Positions 11,810 through 23,469 of a stretch of DNA of 64,000 nucleotides are shown here, piece by piece. Positions within the stretch are counted from its first letter, which is position 1; the number at the start of each line of letters is the position of its first letter. Source of the stretch: Steinernema hermaphroditum (lineage: Eukaryota; Nematoda; Chromadorea; Rhabditida; Steinernematidae). Location: positions 646,012 through 710,011 of the forward strand of contig CM059623.1 in the NCBI GenBank assembly GCA_030435675.1, given 5' to 3'. The notes below the pieces were generated by a model, which was not told the DNA's origin, made no database searches, and saw nothing but the letters and a program-made list of their open reading frames with translations. The position numbers and the translations under genes are program-made.

Positions 11810-13116
11810 TCACTTCTTCTCTTCCTCAGAATCGGACTCTTCAGGCAGGTCCTTCTCCGCCTCGCACTGCTTCACGAGATTCTTGATGACTTGTTCGCCT
11901 TCTTGCACGTTCGAGTGCCATCCATTAATGATCGCCAGTCGGAGAGAGACCGCGTAGAACGTCAGGTAGGAGAAACGGGCGGAAAGCGCTCCCGGCCGCA
12001 GTTTCGCGAGTTCCAGCGACACAGAGTGTGGGTCGAATCCGTCGCGGCGATCGATGTCTCCGGCCATCGTGATGAGGCCGATCACCGCACAAGCTCTATG
12101 CAGCGTAGAGTGACTTTGCACGACGAGCGGAGGGTAGTATTCGTTGACTGGTGACTTGTTGATGTCTGTGAGCTTCGTGCTGATGATCTTGATGAACTCT
12201 CCGAGCTCCTTTGGGTCAGGATATCCTTCGTCCGGCCATTGGGTGTACTGATAAAGGGTAACCTAAGAAATAAAATATTCAGTATTTAAAACGAATGAAG
12301 ATAGGCACTTACATCCTTGACATTGCTGTCATCTTCGTCTTCATTGTCAACCTCTTTTGTCTTATCGTTCATGGTCAACCGCAAATCGTAAACAGTCCAC
12401 GACTTCAACTCCTTTTTCGTTTTCATCTCTACTTTCACGAGGTCCTTCTAAACAGCAGCATTTTTGCAACGCATTTGTAATATTCTCATATCTACCCCTA
12501 TTGTGATTGTTTCCTTAGTCGTTTTCGGCCAGTACTGGTAGCACAACTTGCGATCGGTAGTGGAGAACTCCTTCGATGTCAGCATGCAAACAATAAGCGG
12601 GCATCCGTCCTGAAAACTGCATTTCTGCTTGCAAAGGAATGTGGAGAAACATACGTGATAAATCATTCTCCAGAAGTTCACAATTTCTTCCTCAAACAAC
12701 GACTGCACAAGCACGAAATCCTGCCGGTCCATCTGTACGTACTGCGCATGAATCCACGTGTTAGCCTCGGGTCCCGTCGCGTCCTCGATCTTTGGCAGCA
12801 TCACCAGCTTCTTGTTCAAGATAGGCACACTCGCCCGCTCGGGCTTATGGAACTTCAGCCAGTTGTTGAAAGTGGGCAGCTCCCAGATGTTCGACTCGAT
12901 CACCTTCGAGTACATGTCTTCTTGCATCTTCCGATCCGTGAGACGGGTTTGCACCTGCTCCAGGAAGACATCAGCAGGCGTAAGACCTTCCTCCACGCTG
13001 TCTACTGCGATGTTAATCTGAAACACCAAGGCGAACAAAACAACACGAACAGGACAACGTACTTTCCGGGGCTTTTTTTCGACCTTCTTCCGCATGCTCG
13101 CACCACGACCGGCCAT
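11810..13116 (-). CDS. Nematode-type tyrosine phosphatase-like protein, catalytically dead
   Basis: Five exons: 13116-13063, 13017-12655, 12609-12496, 12447-12313 and 12262-11810; 372 aa, all phases consistent. The start MAGRGASMRKKVEKKPRK is basic and typical of small nematode cytosolic PTP-domain proteins. Visible PTP landmarks are ANTWIHAQYV in place of the N.YI.A.Y substrate strand, VNFWRMIYH, CPLIVCMLT, KLCYQYWP and the WPD loop in YTQWPDEGYPDP. The P-loop, normally HCSAGVGRTG, reads QSHSTLHRAC: the nucleophilic Cys is Ser and the GxGRT core is lost, though Arg remains. The product should not hydrolyse phosphotyrosine and may bind or shield it. The C-terminal tail is acidic (EESDSEEEKK). 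Confidence 0.87.
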
Positions 13117-13698
13117 CTTCGCTCAAATGGTGCAAGTGAGCTGCAAGCGGGCATTCCATGGCAGCTGCAGACTATCTAGACTCCAGACGGACGCTTCTGT
13201 CTAGAAGGCGAGACAGGACGGCAGAGAGCTGATCCACTCACGACCATGGACCGGCGGAGTTCGGTCGCTTCGAATGGCCACACGGAAGGCTCGCGCGCAC
13301 TCTTTCCCGCCAAAATCCATTTTAACTCTCGCGCGGTATTCAAAATAGACAAGTTCTGCAACCTCGAATTTATCGCGTTCTTTCATATCATTTCGTGCGA
13401 ATTACACCGATCATTTTGTCAACCAGTCGTTCGAATATCCGTTTCGAGTGTTTGTCTTTTCGTTTAGGCCTGCGCACCTAGCCTTTGTTCGAAGTCGAGT
13501 TTCTCTCCTGATTTTGTTTACAGCAACGGTGGATCTACCCATAAGTATCCTGATTAGATCGCGGATCTGGTGCGTTTCATGTAGAGTCCAAATAGATTTG
13601 CTCTTATGTTTGTAGTGTGTTATTATGCGCGCCCAACGACTGTTTCAGATTGCTTACCTTTCATCTTTTATCATTACTAGATACGTACAATAGAAATA
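13117..13698. other. Intergenic upstream of the phosphatase
   Basis: Between the phosphatase start and the 3' end of protease 4. The ATG context is GCGAAG ATG, with no clear TATA box. No other feature is seen. Confidence 0.45.
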
Positions 13699-14746
13699 TT
13701 ACAAACAGTGGAAGGCTCCGTTCGTGTTCTCGGTCATCCAGTCGCAGTAGGAAGCTGTGCGCGTGAAGACAGCTGCAAGGAGTTTTGCAATGAGTTTCGA
13801 AAGAACGGCATTTTTAATACCTGGGTATTTGTTCTGGTTGAAGTACTGTCCCGTGGCGATGTAGGAGGCGACTCCGATCTGGTAGAACTTCCCATCGTCG
13901 AGGATGGAAAGAGGCCCGCCGCTGTCGCCGTTTCCGACTCCGAGACGGTCTCCTCCGATGCACACCTGCTTCTCCCAGAGAAGGTAGAACCAAACCTTTC
14001 TGCAAAGGGTTGTGTCACTGAGAGCATCTCATGTGGTTTTCTTACTTGCACTGCTCGTAGGGAATCAGAGGAATGTAGGCGTACTGAAGGTATCTGGGCC
14101 ACACGCCTGAGTAGGTTCCATCGTCGTTCTTTGTGACTAAAACGAAAAATGAGGATACAGTAGAAGATGACAGGGCCTACTGTTGCTGAGTCCAAATCCG
14201 ATGGCCAGGGACCAGTACTTCTTCTGGAGCTCGGTGTCATCGCGCTTGATGTTCATCAGCTGGACGTAGTTGGAAATCTCGAAAGGCTGATCGATCTGAA
14301 AAACGGGTTACCACTGATAAGACAGTAAGATGCTACCTCGAGGATCGAAATATCATCCCGGCTCAAGTTATTGTAGTTATAGTCGCGGTGGTTGGTGACG
14401 GAGATGATCTTTCTGATCTGAACTCCATGCTCCTTCTCGTATTCCTCTCTGTCATCCAGTCCCATGACGACATCGTCGCCAACGGAACTCTGGTCGACGC
14501 AGTGGGCGGCCGTGAGGATATGCTTGGGCGTGATGAGGGAACCTCCACAGCCGGGGATCTTTGCGTAGAAGGGGAAGTGACCTTGATAGGCGCGCTCTCC
14601 TCCGATGACCTGAACAGAAGCTTTTACAGAAGCCTTTTCGCAGCTCATCTCACCAATTCCGAGCGGACAGCCTCTTCAGGGGGGAGAACCGCCGGGGCGG
14701 CCAGGGAGAGGCCGATGAGGGCTAGGCAAGACAAGACGAATCTCAT
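13699..14746 (-). CDS. Secreted S1 serine protease, array member 4
   Basis: Six exons: 14746-14654, 14609-14337, 14295-14181, 14136-14046, 13999-13821 and 13772-13699; 274 aa. Signal peptide MRFVLSCLALIGLSLAA, pro-segment ending VRSEL, mature [10 protein letters not shown]. Triad: [21 protein letters not shown]. It is closest by eye to members 5 and 8: all three share GVWPRYLQ and [13 protein letters not shown], and 4 and 5 share [10 protein letters not shown]. Gly at 189, six Cys as in the siblings plus one more in WEKQVCIGG (the family's 182 Cys). Predicted to be secreted. Confidence 0.94.
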
Positions 14747-14778
14747 GGTTGAGAGTGATTAGGACGCCGTGGATTTGC

Positions 14779-14870
14779 GTTAAATAGCCAATCCCAGAGG
14801 GTGATCTAGAGATAAGAAATCGCTTTTGTCAGTCACGCGATCGTTTTAGAGAAGGACAGCAGAGTGATAA
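14779..14870 (-). promoter_or_regulatory. Promoter of protease 4
   Basis: GGCTATTTAACG (14778-14789 reverse), TCACTCTCAACC beside the ATG, AGAGATAAG near 14809-14817, GTCACGCGATCG at 14832-14843 and GTGATAAGAG near 14862-14871. Confidence 0.65.
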
Positions 14871-16027
14871 GAGTGCACTAGTCTCATTCCGGGTTTAGGG
14901 TAGCTATGTTTACCAGGATAGCTATGTTGTTCTTATTTGGGAAGATCAGACTTCAATCAGTTTTTTTTGTAAGTGTACTGTAAGTGAAGCAGGATCATTT
15001 TTGTCTCTTTGAGATGGACACACATGAGTCTTATATCTGTTCATTCAGTCTATGTTTTCGTCAATGACAATTAACAAAAAAAGCACAAGCGATAAAGGAA
15101 GTAAAAATTCGATCTAAATTTAACCGATTCCAAACAGTGACCCCTTAAAGGACAGAAATACTGGGTATTTTCGACTCTTTTGTGTGTTCCATACGCTGAG
15201 GACAAACCGAAAGATAAGGAAGTGTAACCGGAGACGTTCCAAAAGGCAAAAACTCCAAAGTGCATAATCATTGAACCAACGATCACCAAAGGTGGTTTTA
15301 AAATTGGAATAAAAAGAGACGATGGGAGATGTATTCATTGTAATCTGTGCCTGAACCTTCCTCAAGATGGATTGAAGGAATTTGAGGAGGGGGTATAGTG
15401 CTCAACGAGTCCCAACAGTTCCAGATTTGAACCAGAAATGGCTACTTATATCACTGCTTTTCCAAGATTTGACAGATCACTGTGGGTTGCTGTCCAAGGT
15501 CACTCCGCTAGACTATGCCGCCATACTCGTTCCTCAAGTTACCGACCCTTTTCGATATCGGTATTAAGGAGACAGTGGGCCCCGGCTCCGGGCAAGGGTA
15601 CCGTTCAGCACTGCCTGTGATCTTCCTGAAAAAGCTAACTGTACCAAAACATGTCTCGCCGTCGAACAATCCAGCAAAAGTGAGTTTGAGCACTGAAGAA
15701 TGGTGGCCTTAGCGACTTGTTAAAGGGATGAAGTACCGGGAGACCACAGAGGTCAGATTTTCTATGCCAAGTTGGTAGTTTCGCTGCGTCAAGTTGTCAC
15801 CTTCTCCACGTTCAGTCAACAACATATCGTTGTATCATTGTCCATCCTGAGAGACAGATATTGATCGGCAGGCATTGAAAAAGCATTTGCGTTGAAATTT
15901 CAACGTACTAGCTCGTCTTTTCTTGTCTTCATATTATATATGAAATTTCAAGTACCACTGATCCAGGATTTGAACTTAAACCGTTTCCATGTCAATCTGA
16001 TTTTTTATTTATAGAAAATCAACAACT
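14871..16027. other. Intergenic between proteases 4 and 5
   Basis: No gene is accepted. Short frames at 15071-15700 have no recognisable motif or splice pattern. Confidence 0.5.
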
Positions 16028-17072
16028 TCAACTACAGTGGAATTCTCCATTGGTGTTCTCGGTCATCCAGTCGCAGTAGGAGGCGGTGCGCATGTAAACG
16101 GCTAGAATCGTCGATTGCTACTATGAACTGTGCAGGTTATAGGTACCTGGGTATACGTTCTGATTGAAGTACTGCCCCGTAGCGATGTATGAGGCGACTC
16201 CGATCTGGTAGAACTTCCCGTCGTCCAAGATGGCAAGAGGTCCGCCGCTGTCTCCGTCACCGACTCCAAGGCGATGACCGCCAATGCATATCTCCTTATC
16301 CCAGAGACGGTGCGACCAAACCTCACTGTAGGTGAATATGCATGTACTCGACTGTAGTTAGCGTTTGTCACTTACAAGCACTTGTCGTAGGGAATGAGTG
16401 GGATGTAGGCGAACTGAAGATATCTGGGCCACACGCCAGAGTAGGAACCGTTATTGTAAATGTTAACTAAACAACTCGTGACCACAGTACGGAGCCGAGA
16501 ACTCTCACATTTGGTCACTCCAAAGCCGATAGCGATGGACCAGTACTTCTTTTGGAGCTCACTGTCGTCAACTTTGATGTCGATCATTTGGACGTAGGGA
16601 GTCATCTCGAAGGGGTGGTCAACCTAAAATAGCTACTGTAGCTGAACAACTCAGTGATTGAGCACTTCGATGATGGAGATATCGTTTCGACTCTTGTTCT
16701 GTGTATTGAAGTCCGGGTGGTTAGTGACAGAGACGATCTTTCTGACCTGAACTCCAGGTTCGTTCTCGTAGTCCTCTCGGTCCGTCAGACCCATCGCCAC
16801 ACCACCTCCCACATCACCCTGGTCGACGCAGTGGGCGGCGGTGAGGATATGCCTTGGAGTGATCAGGGAGCCTCCGCAGTTGGGGACCTTCGCGTAGAAA
16901 GGGAAGTTACCCTGGTAGGCGCGCTCTCCTCCGATGACCTAAGATATCGATGAGATCATGGTTTGTATTGAAATGTTACCAGTTCGGAGCGGACAGCTCC
17001 TGGAGGAGGGGCGATCGTAGGAGCGGCCAACGAGAGCCCCACTAGGGCTAAGCAAGAGAGGAAGAGTCTCAT
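16028..17072 (-). CDS. Secreted S1 serine protease, array member 5
   Basis: Six exons: 17072-16980, 16938-16666, 16623-16509, 16466-16376, 16325-16147 and 16101-16028; 274 aa. Signal peptide [17 protein letters not shown], pro-segment ending VRSEL, mature [10 protein letters not shown]. Triad: [21 protein letters not shown]. It ends FHCS rather than FHCL/V. It carries VYMRTAS where the siblings have V(Y/F)TRTAS. It is very similar to member 4, 1.3 kb away in the same orientation, so a recent tandem duplication is likely. Confidence 0.94.
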
Positions 17073-17104
17073 GGTGGCGAATGATCGGAGGGCTGTCCGA
17101 GTGA

Positions 17105-17195
17105 GGTTAAATAATGAAGACTAGTGGAAAGTGCAGAAAAGGGTCACGCGACGAGTTGATGATAAGGAAACACATTTGTCGATCACGCGATTAGC
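17105..17195 (-). promoter_or_regulatory. Promoter of protease 5
   Basis: CATTATTTAACC (17105-17116 reverse), GTCACGCGAC at 17143-17152, TGATGATAAGG at 17158-17166 and ATCACGCGATTAG at 17182-17194. It has two TCACGCGA motifs and one GATA site. Confidence 0.65.
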
Positions 17196-18290
17196 GTCAG
17201 AAAAAAGTTCATTCAGTCCGTTTTTGCAGAGGTAGGACAGTAGGTGTCTTTTTTCGTCATGGGTACTTCAGGTAGGTTTCAGCAATTGTGTAAAGTTTAT
17301 CGAACTGAGAGGGTATAGGTGGTCAGAACAAAGAAAGCCATATCCAACGGTAATGTTTGCTTGATTCTATGAGATTTTTAATGGATAACGGGCTTATTAT
17401 CTTACAGAGATTTAAAAAAACAGAGTGACTCATTGCACTTTTACACACAATAGGCATTTTGATCCATTTGCTGGTTCTGTATTAAGTTCTATTTATTGAT
17501 TCTCCGGGAAAGAGCATTCATGTCCAGCGTGGATAGACCTTGTGGAATTTTCCGTTCAATTTTAACATTATAGTGCAGAGGGCATTCACATGCACTTTTG
17601 ATTTTTTGCACTATGAAGAAGCTGTGCATGCACGTGGCCGTCTGGCGCTGATCACCGATAAGGGGTCGTTGTCCGGTCTCTGGTAGCCAAACAAAAGGGT
17701 GTGATAAGAACGAGATGGCCTTTCTTCTCGGCCCATTGGTCTCTCGACAGAATCCATAACATTTGATGATTGATTCAAGTTATCTACTGAAAAACCTGCA
17801 TTACAGGCGAAACTGGACACAGATTGGAACGTCAGAAAATCGTTGACTTCGAGAAAACTCCAGCAAGCACCTCTATGCAAATGAGGACAACTCAGATGGC
17901 GCCGACGTTTCAGAAGACGATATTTCGCCTATTACAGCATTGTCATGAGATGCCACGCCACGTGCTACATATGTCCATGTAGCACAGTTTTTTAATTTTC
18001 AAAATCAGGTTTTCAGATTCGGGTACCCGGACAACTCTGCTCAGGAAAGGTGCCTCAATATCCCCTCAATAAGAGTAATATCGTAACACGTAACACAACT
18101 GGCCGAGTTATTAGTTTGCTCATAAGAGGTCGAATCTGGTGTCGGTTGGGAAGCGATGGAGCTACAGTCGCGGACATAAGAACCCAAACAGGCACTGTGT
18201 CCCTCAGTAGTCACCGGTCTTCTGCTTGCTTCGGCGTAGGACAGGGCATCGGAGTGGAATACGGTGATCCGATCAGTGTTCGCTGGTATC
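17196..18290. other. Intergenic, repeat-like
   Basis: No gene is seen. About 17600-17760 contains CACCGATAAGG and GTGATAAGAACGAG in a context similar to other repeat copies in the window (AGTGCA.TTTT flanks), so it is probably a decayed element. Confidence 0.4.
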
Positions 18291-18294
18291 AAAG

Positions 18295-18540
18295 AGGCGG
18301 CTGATAATCCCCTATATATAAATGGAGAACCGACGGGTCCGTTGGTCTGTTTGTGTGTGTGTGCGTGTATGTGTGTGTGTTTTTCCGTGAGCACGGGGAA
18401 AACACCCACACAAAATAAGGATCCCGATGGGAACCGAACCCGGCACCGCCCGCTTACAAACGAAGCACGTTCGCAATGAGCCACACAAGCAGTTGAAATG
18501 GAAGCACTATACTTCCACCATATCTCTGGGGACGCAAGGC
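18295..18540 (-). repeat. tRNA-derived SINE-like element (copy A)
   Basis: On the minus strand this holds the same unit as 31230-31490: GTGGCTCATTGCGAACG (A-box-like), GGGTTCGGTTCCC (near-perfect pol III B box), a hairpin CCGTGCTCACGG, and an end CGGTTCTCCATTTATATA followed by GGGG. A GT microsatellite (about 18350-18380) sits in the hairpin arm. The unit seems to continue to about 18850, where GAATTCGCGCGCAGCC matches the other end near 31.24 kb. Confidence 0.6.
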
Positions 18541-18609
18541 TTTGCGTTTCTTTACAGTTTTTGTGCCGTTTTTAGCGTATTTTTTAGCTTTGCAGTTTTT
18601 TGGACAACT

Positions 18610-18800
18610 TCAGCCATTTGCATGAGCACCAATCTTGCCGCCCGCAGGGCTACAGTTTTAGGCCCCAACTTCAGCCCTTTGCATGAGCACCAATCTTGCC
18701 GCCCGTAGGGCTATGGTGTCTTGCCGCCCGCAGGGCTATGCTGTCTTGCCGCTCGCAGGGCTACAGTTTTAGGCCCCAACTTCAGCCGTATCCATGAGCA
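18610..18800. repeat. Tandem repeat, about 60-bp unit
   Basis: Units with CTTGCCGCCCGCAGGGCTA, TTTTAGGCCCCAACTTCAGCC and CATGAGCACC recur three to four times with partial units (for example around 18625-18780). It appears to be inserted inside the SINE-like copy. Confidence 0.75.
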
Positions 18801-19080
18801 CCTAATTGGCTTTTAGTATCTGGAGGGCGCGAATTCGCGCGCAGCCGGGTTTATGATCTTAATCACGATCACGATAATCAGTCCTTTGCTTGGAACATAA
18901 GTATTCAATAAAATCAGTCCAATATCTTTTATGGCCTTTTATGGGTCCTGCCAAAAACTGTGTTGTGTGCAAAGAATGGAAAAGGACACCCCTCATCGTC
19001 GAGCGTCTCACCACGACTGATTCCAGCAATGCTGTGAAGTGATGCTTCAAAATTTATCTGCTCTATTCTACTTTGATAGC

Positions 19081-20121
19081 TTAAACACAATGAAAGGCGC
19101 CATTAGTGTTCTCGTTCATCCAGTCACAGTAGGAAGCGGTCCTCGTAAAAACGGCTGCAAGAGTCTTCTGTTATTTGTGCACTGCGCCCTACCCTGTACC
19201 TGGATATTCGGCTTGGTTCCGTCCCTTCGGTAGTGTTACCTTGAAGGAGGCGACTCCGATCTGGAAGTACGTTCCGTCGTCGAGGATGGAAAGAGGTCCT
19301 CCACTGTCGCCGTTTCCGACTCCCTGAGTTTCAGATCCAGCGCAGACGTGCTTTTCCCAGAGGTACTTGGTCCAGTAGTTGCTAAAGGACATAAAGGATA
19401 TAGAGACGGGTTCAAAACCCATACTGGCAACGGTCATAGTCAATCAGAGGGAGATAGGCGTACTGTAGGTGTTGGGGATAGATGAATGTGTTGTTGACGA
19501 CTAAAAAGACCCTGATTGTGACAATGTGTGGCAAGTGCCTTACTGTCGGAAATGCCGAATCCCATCGCCACGCTCCAGTAGCGTTTCTGCAGTTCGCTAT
19601 CATCGGCTTTGATGGAAGACAGCTGCACCGTAGGCGTCATTTCAAAGGGTTCCTCAACCTACACCGCATAGCAATAGGTTCACATCATGAGCATATAAGG
19701 TTACCTCAAGAATAGCGATGTCATCGCGCCCATAGACCTTTCCAAAATCTTTGTGTTTGACGACAGAAACGATCTTCCTGAGTTGAACTCCCGGGGCGTC
19801 GAAGTAGTTCTCGTTGTCGTCCAGTCCCATCACCGCGTTGTCGCCGACGACGTAGCTGTGAATACAGTGGGCGGCGGTGAGGATGTGCCTGGGGGTGATG
19901 AGGGTGCCTCCACAGCTGTGCAGGTAGACGAAGAACGGGAATTGGCCCTGGTGGGCGCGATGGCCTCCGAAGATCTAAGAAAAGAATTGGATCCTGGAGC
20001 GAAAGAGAGGCCATACCAATTCCGAGCTGGAGTGCTTGGGTGGCTGAACCACCGGCGGAGCTGGTGGAGCAGCCAGAGAAAGGCCGACAAAAGCTAAGCT
20101 GGAGATGAGAAGGAATCTCAT
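19081..20121 (-). CDS. Secreted S1 serine protease, array member 6
   Basis: Six exons: 20121-20017, 19974-19705, 19658-19544, 19500-19425, 19381-19200 and 19154-19081; 273 aa. Signal peptide [18 protein letters not shown], a Pro-rich pro-segment ending SSSEL, mature IFGG. Triad: [21 protein letters not shown]. The loop exon (19500-19425) is shorter than in members 2-5. Gly at 189. It is flanked by repeats on both sides. Confidence 0.93.
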
Positions 20122-20147
20122 GTTTGAGAGTGGCAAAGGATTGCTGC

Positions 20148-20190
20148 AGTCCTCTTTTATGGAACAACGACGTGACAAACAATGGTGATA
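20148..20190 (-). promoter_or_regulatory. Putative promoter of protease 6
   Basis: The start context CCACTCTCAAAC is shared with the siblings. The box at -30 is CATAAAAGAGG (20151-20161 reverse) rather than TATTTAAC. A GTGATAGG site, weaker than TGATAAG, lies near 20183-20190. Confidence 0.5.
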
Positions 20191-20199
20191 GGAGCCAGA

Positions 20200-21108
20200 C
20201 AGTGACGTTGTGGTGACCTTCGATTTCGACTCCAAACAGCCAAAAGTGCAAATGATTAGGACTGTTGTTTTGGTCATGTACTTCTAAAGATGGACTATGC
20301 AAAAAATTAAGCCCGATATAGCGCCGTGCATTCTCCAAAAAAAGGTGTATTCACTTTAAAATAATTTGTAGCGTTGTTATGCCCAGATCAGGACTGTGCA
20401 AGTCAAGATTCTCGCGTTGAAAAGTCTCGTCTCGTGCTCCTTATTTGTACTTTTTCGCTGTCTAGTACAAACTCGGACAAATCAATGAAACGGACAATAT
20501 GTACTTAAGGTCACCGGAAATGATAACGTAGTTGGAGAGGATATGAGACAACCCTGCCAAGAACAAAACTGACATGATGAGATTCCCTATTTCGACATTT
20601 TCAGCAACCCTAAATTCTCGGTCGCTGGTTGCAAAATGTGCGCCACTAACTGCTGAATAGATCGCTATTAGGACTAGGACTCGATTTTCAAAAAAAAACG
20701 AATAATCAGCCAGAAGAAATCAAGCTTAAATCGTGCTGATATAACGTTTTCCACTGTAAATCCGGGCTACCACACGCTGCGCTGATCGAACGTGTGACTT
20801 TTCTTCCGATCGAGTGCGAAGGTCATTTGCATTTCACTGACTCCTACAGCGGAAAGCTTGCAATTGAGAGACTACCGTTTCCGGACAAAAGCACAATTTT
20901 TCGAGTCACGTTTCAACTCGCTCGCGTCTTTAGCTCTTCCGCTCTCTCGTCGCTCGCTTTTCCAGTGAGCGAATTCAGCGCACAGACTCAGCGATCATCT
21001 GGCGCGCGATCCCGCTCGGTTCTTTGCCGTATCGCGTGCCTTGCAGCGCAGTTTCTGCTTTCGAAATTTGCTGCCAGTAAATGTTCCCTTGTAAAAACGT
21101 TTTAATTC
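20200..21108. other. Intergenic upstream of VDAC
   Basis: No gene. The last 300 bp contain pyrimidine- and CG-rich sequence (TCTCTCGTCGCTCGC around 20940-20965), plausible for a housekeeping promoter. A 103-codon frame here has no support. Confidence 0.45.
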
Positions 21109-21114
21109 TTTCAG
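21109..21114 (+). promoter_or_regulatory. Likely spliced-leader acceptor of VDAC
   Basis: TTTCAG ends 22 bp before ATG 21137, with no upstream exon in frame. This is the usual arrangement for nematode trans-splicing. Confidence 0.55.
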
Positions 21115-21136
21115 AGCATTCTCGTGGCATCGTACG

Positions 21137-22265
21137 ATGGCTCCTCCTAGCTACGCCGATCTCGGAAAGTCGTGCAACGACCTTTTCAAGAAGGGATACA
21201 GTGAGCGTTCCGTATTGTTTTCATCCATGCTAATTCCGTTCTTGCAGACTTCGGTTTCGTGAAGATTGATAGCACGACCAAGGCCGGCAGCAATGGCGAA
21301 CTCGAATTTAAGGCGGGGGCCGCCCACAACATCTCGAACCAGAAGCTCAACGGAAACTTGGATATCAAATATAAGGTCCCAGAGTACGGCCTTACCATCA
21401 CTGAGAAGTGGAACACCGACAACATTCTCGGCACCACCGTCGACGTCCAAGACCAGATTGCCCGCGGAACTAAGCTTACCTTCGATTCGATATACGCTCC
21501 TCATGTTGGAAAGCGTAGCGCTAAGCTTAAGGGCGAATGGGTTAACCCTCACGCCAAGGTAAATCGTTGCAAGATTTCTTGCTTTCTATCAGATAGCACG
21601 ACTGTCATTTTATTTAGGAGTACTATCTCCGCAAAATAACTGTCACTTGCCATGTTTGTGGTAACCCCAGAAAACGGGACAAAACTTCTCTAGTGTTTGT
21701 AGCTGACCGATTTAAAGTAATCTCTTGTAAATATAGTTGAGCCCTTTTTGCAACGGTGTCCCATTCTACGTGACTGATCTGATCGTTTTAGGTGAACGCC
21801 GACGTTAGCCTTGAGGGTGGCCCAGTTGTTAATGTCGCTGCCGTTTTCGGACGTTCACAATGGCTCATCGGTGTGCAGAGCGGTTTTGACGTTTCGACGA
21901 ACAAGGTCAAGGCTACCAACGTTGCCATCGGCCACCAGGGAGAGGACTTCACCGTGCACACCTTCATGAACAACGCGTCCGACCTTGGCTGCACCGTCTT
22001 CCACCGGCCGGCTAAGAATGTTGAACTCGGAGCTCAGCTGGGATGGACCATCGGGGACAAGACCACCACCTTTGGACTCGCCACGAAGTACTCGCCTTCC
22101 GCTGATCTTCTCTTCCGCGGAAAGGTCGACAACAAGAGCAATGTTGCCCTTGCCGCCACTCACTCCTTGAACAAGGAGGTGAAGTTCACTGTTTCGACGC
22201 AGTTCGCTCTTACCGGTGCCGAGGGAACCCAGAAGTTGGGTATTGGACTTGAATACACTCCTTAA
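21137..22265 (+). CDS. vdac-1: Mitochondrial porin VDAC
   Basis: Three exons: 21137-21200, 21248-21558 and 21792-22265; 282 aa, the usual length of VDAC. The N-terminus MAPPSYADLGKSCNDLFKKGY matches the conserved porin N-terminal helix. It is followed by NFGFVKID and alternating beta strands to the C-terminal LGIGLEYTP. The product forms the 19-strand outer-membrane channel for ATP, ADP and small metabolites. It is a single-copy housekeeping gene inside the protease array. Intron 2 (21559-21791) is longer than most here. The start fits the strong family N-terminus and an upstream TTTCAG. Confidence 0.97.
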
Positions 22266-23310
22266 ACTTTTGTATGTTGTCGATTCATGTTAGAACCAAT
22301 TTTTACTCTTTGCTTGTGAGATGTTGTGCTTTGATAAACTGGTGGTTTTAGGCTGTGAGGTCGGACGGAGGAGGTGGGCATGTAAGGGTTGAGCATTGTC
22401 CATTGTTATTCGTTGTGATCTGGTTTGAACGTACTGCAGGATATGCTCGGCATCCACAAAGTCCTCTGCGAGTGATTTTGATGAGTGATTAGTTGTCACA
22501 AGGTGTATCAGCTTTGCCAGAGGCGCTGTTATGCCGAAATCGATAACACCGACGTCTGAATCTTGCAGAAGAGCAGACCACATTTTTTTCGATGGGAGAT
22601 CTTATGATTACATTGTGAGCAATAGTTGAATGAAGAAGGCCAATTGCACATACTACTGCTAGCTTCGTCGGGAGGAGCTACAGAAGCTATAATGTTCTCC
22701 TCTACTCCGTAGGTGTTGGAGACTGCCTTGCGGAAGCTGGGGCGAAGGTAGTCGGAAATTAAAAAAGGTGGTCTTTACCGCGTAAAGATTGCATCTCTCA
22801 CGGTGTTTTGGAGGTCTATTTTTGTTGTTATGGTCATTTTTTTGGGTACCCCGAGATGGCGAAATACGAAGTGATGTACGGCCTTCCTATGCACCTATCC
22901 CTGTCGCTGCTGTCTTTCATCACTCGAAAACATCAAGAGGGCTTTATTATTAGCTAAGGGGGGGGGGGGGGCAGAGCTGGTGGTCTTCGACGGGCAGAGC
23001 TGGGCAGATCAGGAGGCGTTCGACGGGCAGAGCTGCCTTGTGTTGCCCTTTGCCTTACAGACTAGGAGCAACTGGGCAGCATCCAAGATTGCAGCCGCCT
23101 GCTCGGCCTCTCCGATGCTTTTTTTTCCGCTGTGCTTCTCGAACCGCGGGTAGAACTGCTTCTAGGCAAACATTGCCAACACACATCTGAAAAATTCAAG
23201 CTTCTGGTATATATTGGAACTGTATGTATTATCTCAGCCACAGCTTTCGCTTCCGGTTTGGGAATTTTAGAAGCAGCGCTTCTGTGCGCTCTTTGAGTGG
23301 TTCCATGTTG
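22266..23310. other. Intergenic with poly-G run and GGGCAGAGCTG repeats
   Basis: A 14-base G run lies at 22958-22971. It is followed by three to four copies of GGGCAGAGCTG with TTCGACGGGCAG spacers (22971-23035). No gene is supported. Confidence 0.6.
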
Positions 23311-23313
23311 TTG

Positions 23314-23469
23314 TCATCGAAACTGATCCCTAAGAGAAGGCCTAGAAAATTTTTTACGGCGTTCTTGCCCTCGCGTCTTACCTCCGAAGAAGGAGCTGAG
23401 GATTGTGCCTAATGCTGTAATTGTTTTAACGATCGCGGGAATGAGTGCGGCTGCACCCGCGGACACCAT
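23314..23469 (-). other. Small hydrophobic frame, possible Polinton relic
   Basis: A 51-aa frame starts MVSAGAAALIPAIVKTITAL, then GTILSSFFGG and a basic tail. An Ala/Ile-rich amphipathic segment followed by basic residues would suit a small virion-associated or membrane-active protein. Its position near the PX and minor-capsid relics on the same strand suggests the same element. A frame-shifted continuation (MEPLKERTEALL, then KFPNRKRK) follows. No homology could be tested; the assignment is inference. Confidence 0.3.

Noticed and set aside
11285..12154. 289-codon plus-strand frame
   Set aside because: It overlaps the phosphatase exon on the other strand, where WPD loop and splice phases are clear. 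The frame has no motif and crosses a repeat.
12655..13179. 174-codon plus-strand frame
   Set aside because: Antisense shadow of phosphatase exons 1-2.
19721..20338. 205-codon minus-strand frame
   Set aside because: Wrong frame over protease 6 exons 1-2; the triad frame is the other one.
22958..22971. Telomere- or quadruplex-like G run
   Set aside because: A single homopolymer run with no repeated telomeric unit; could also be a sequencing artefact.
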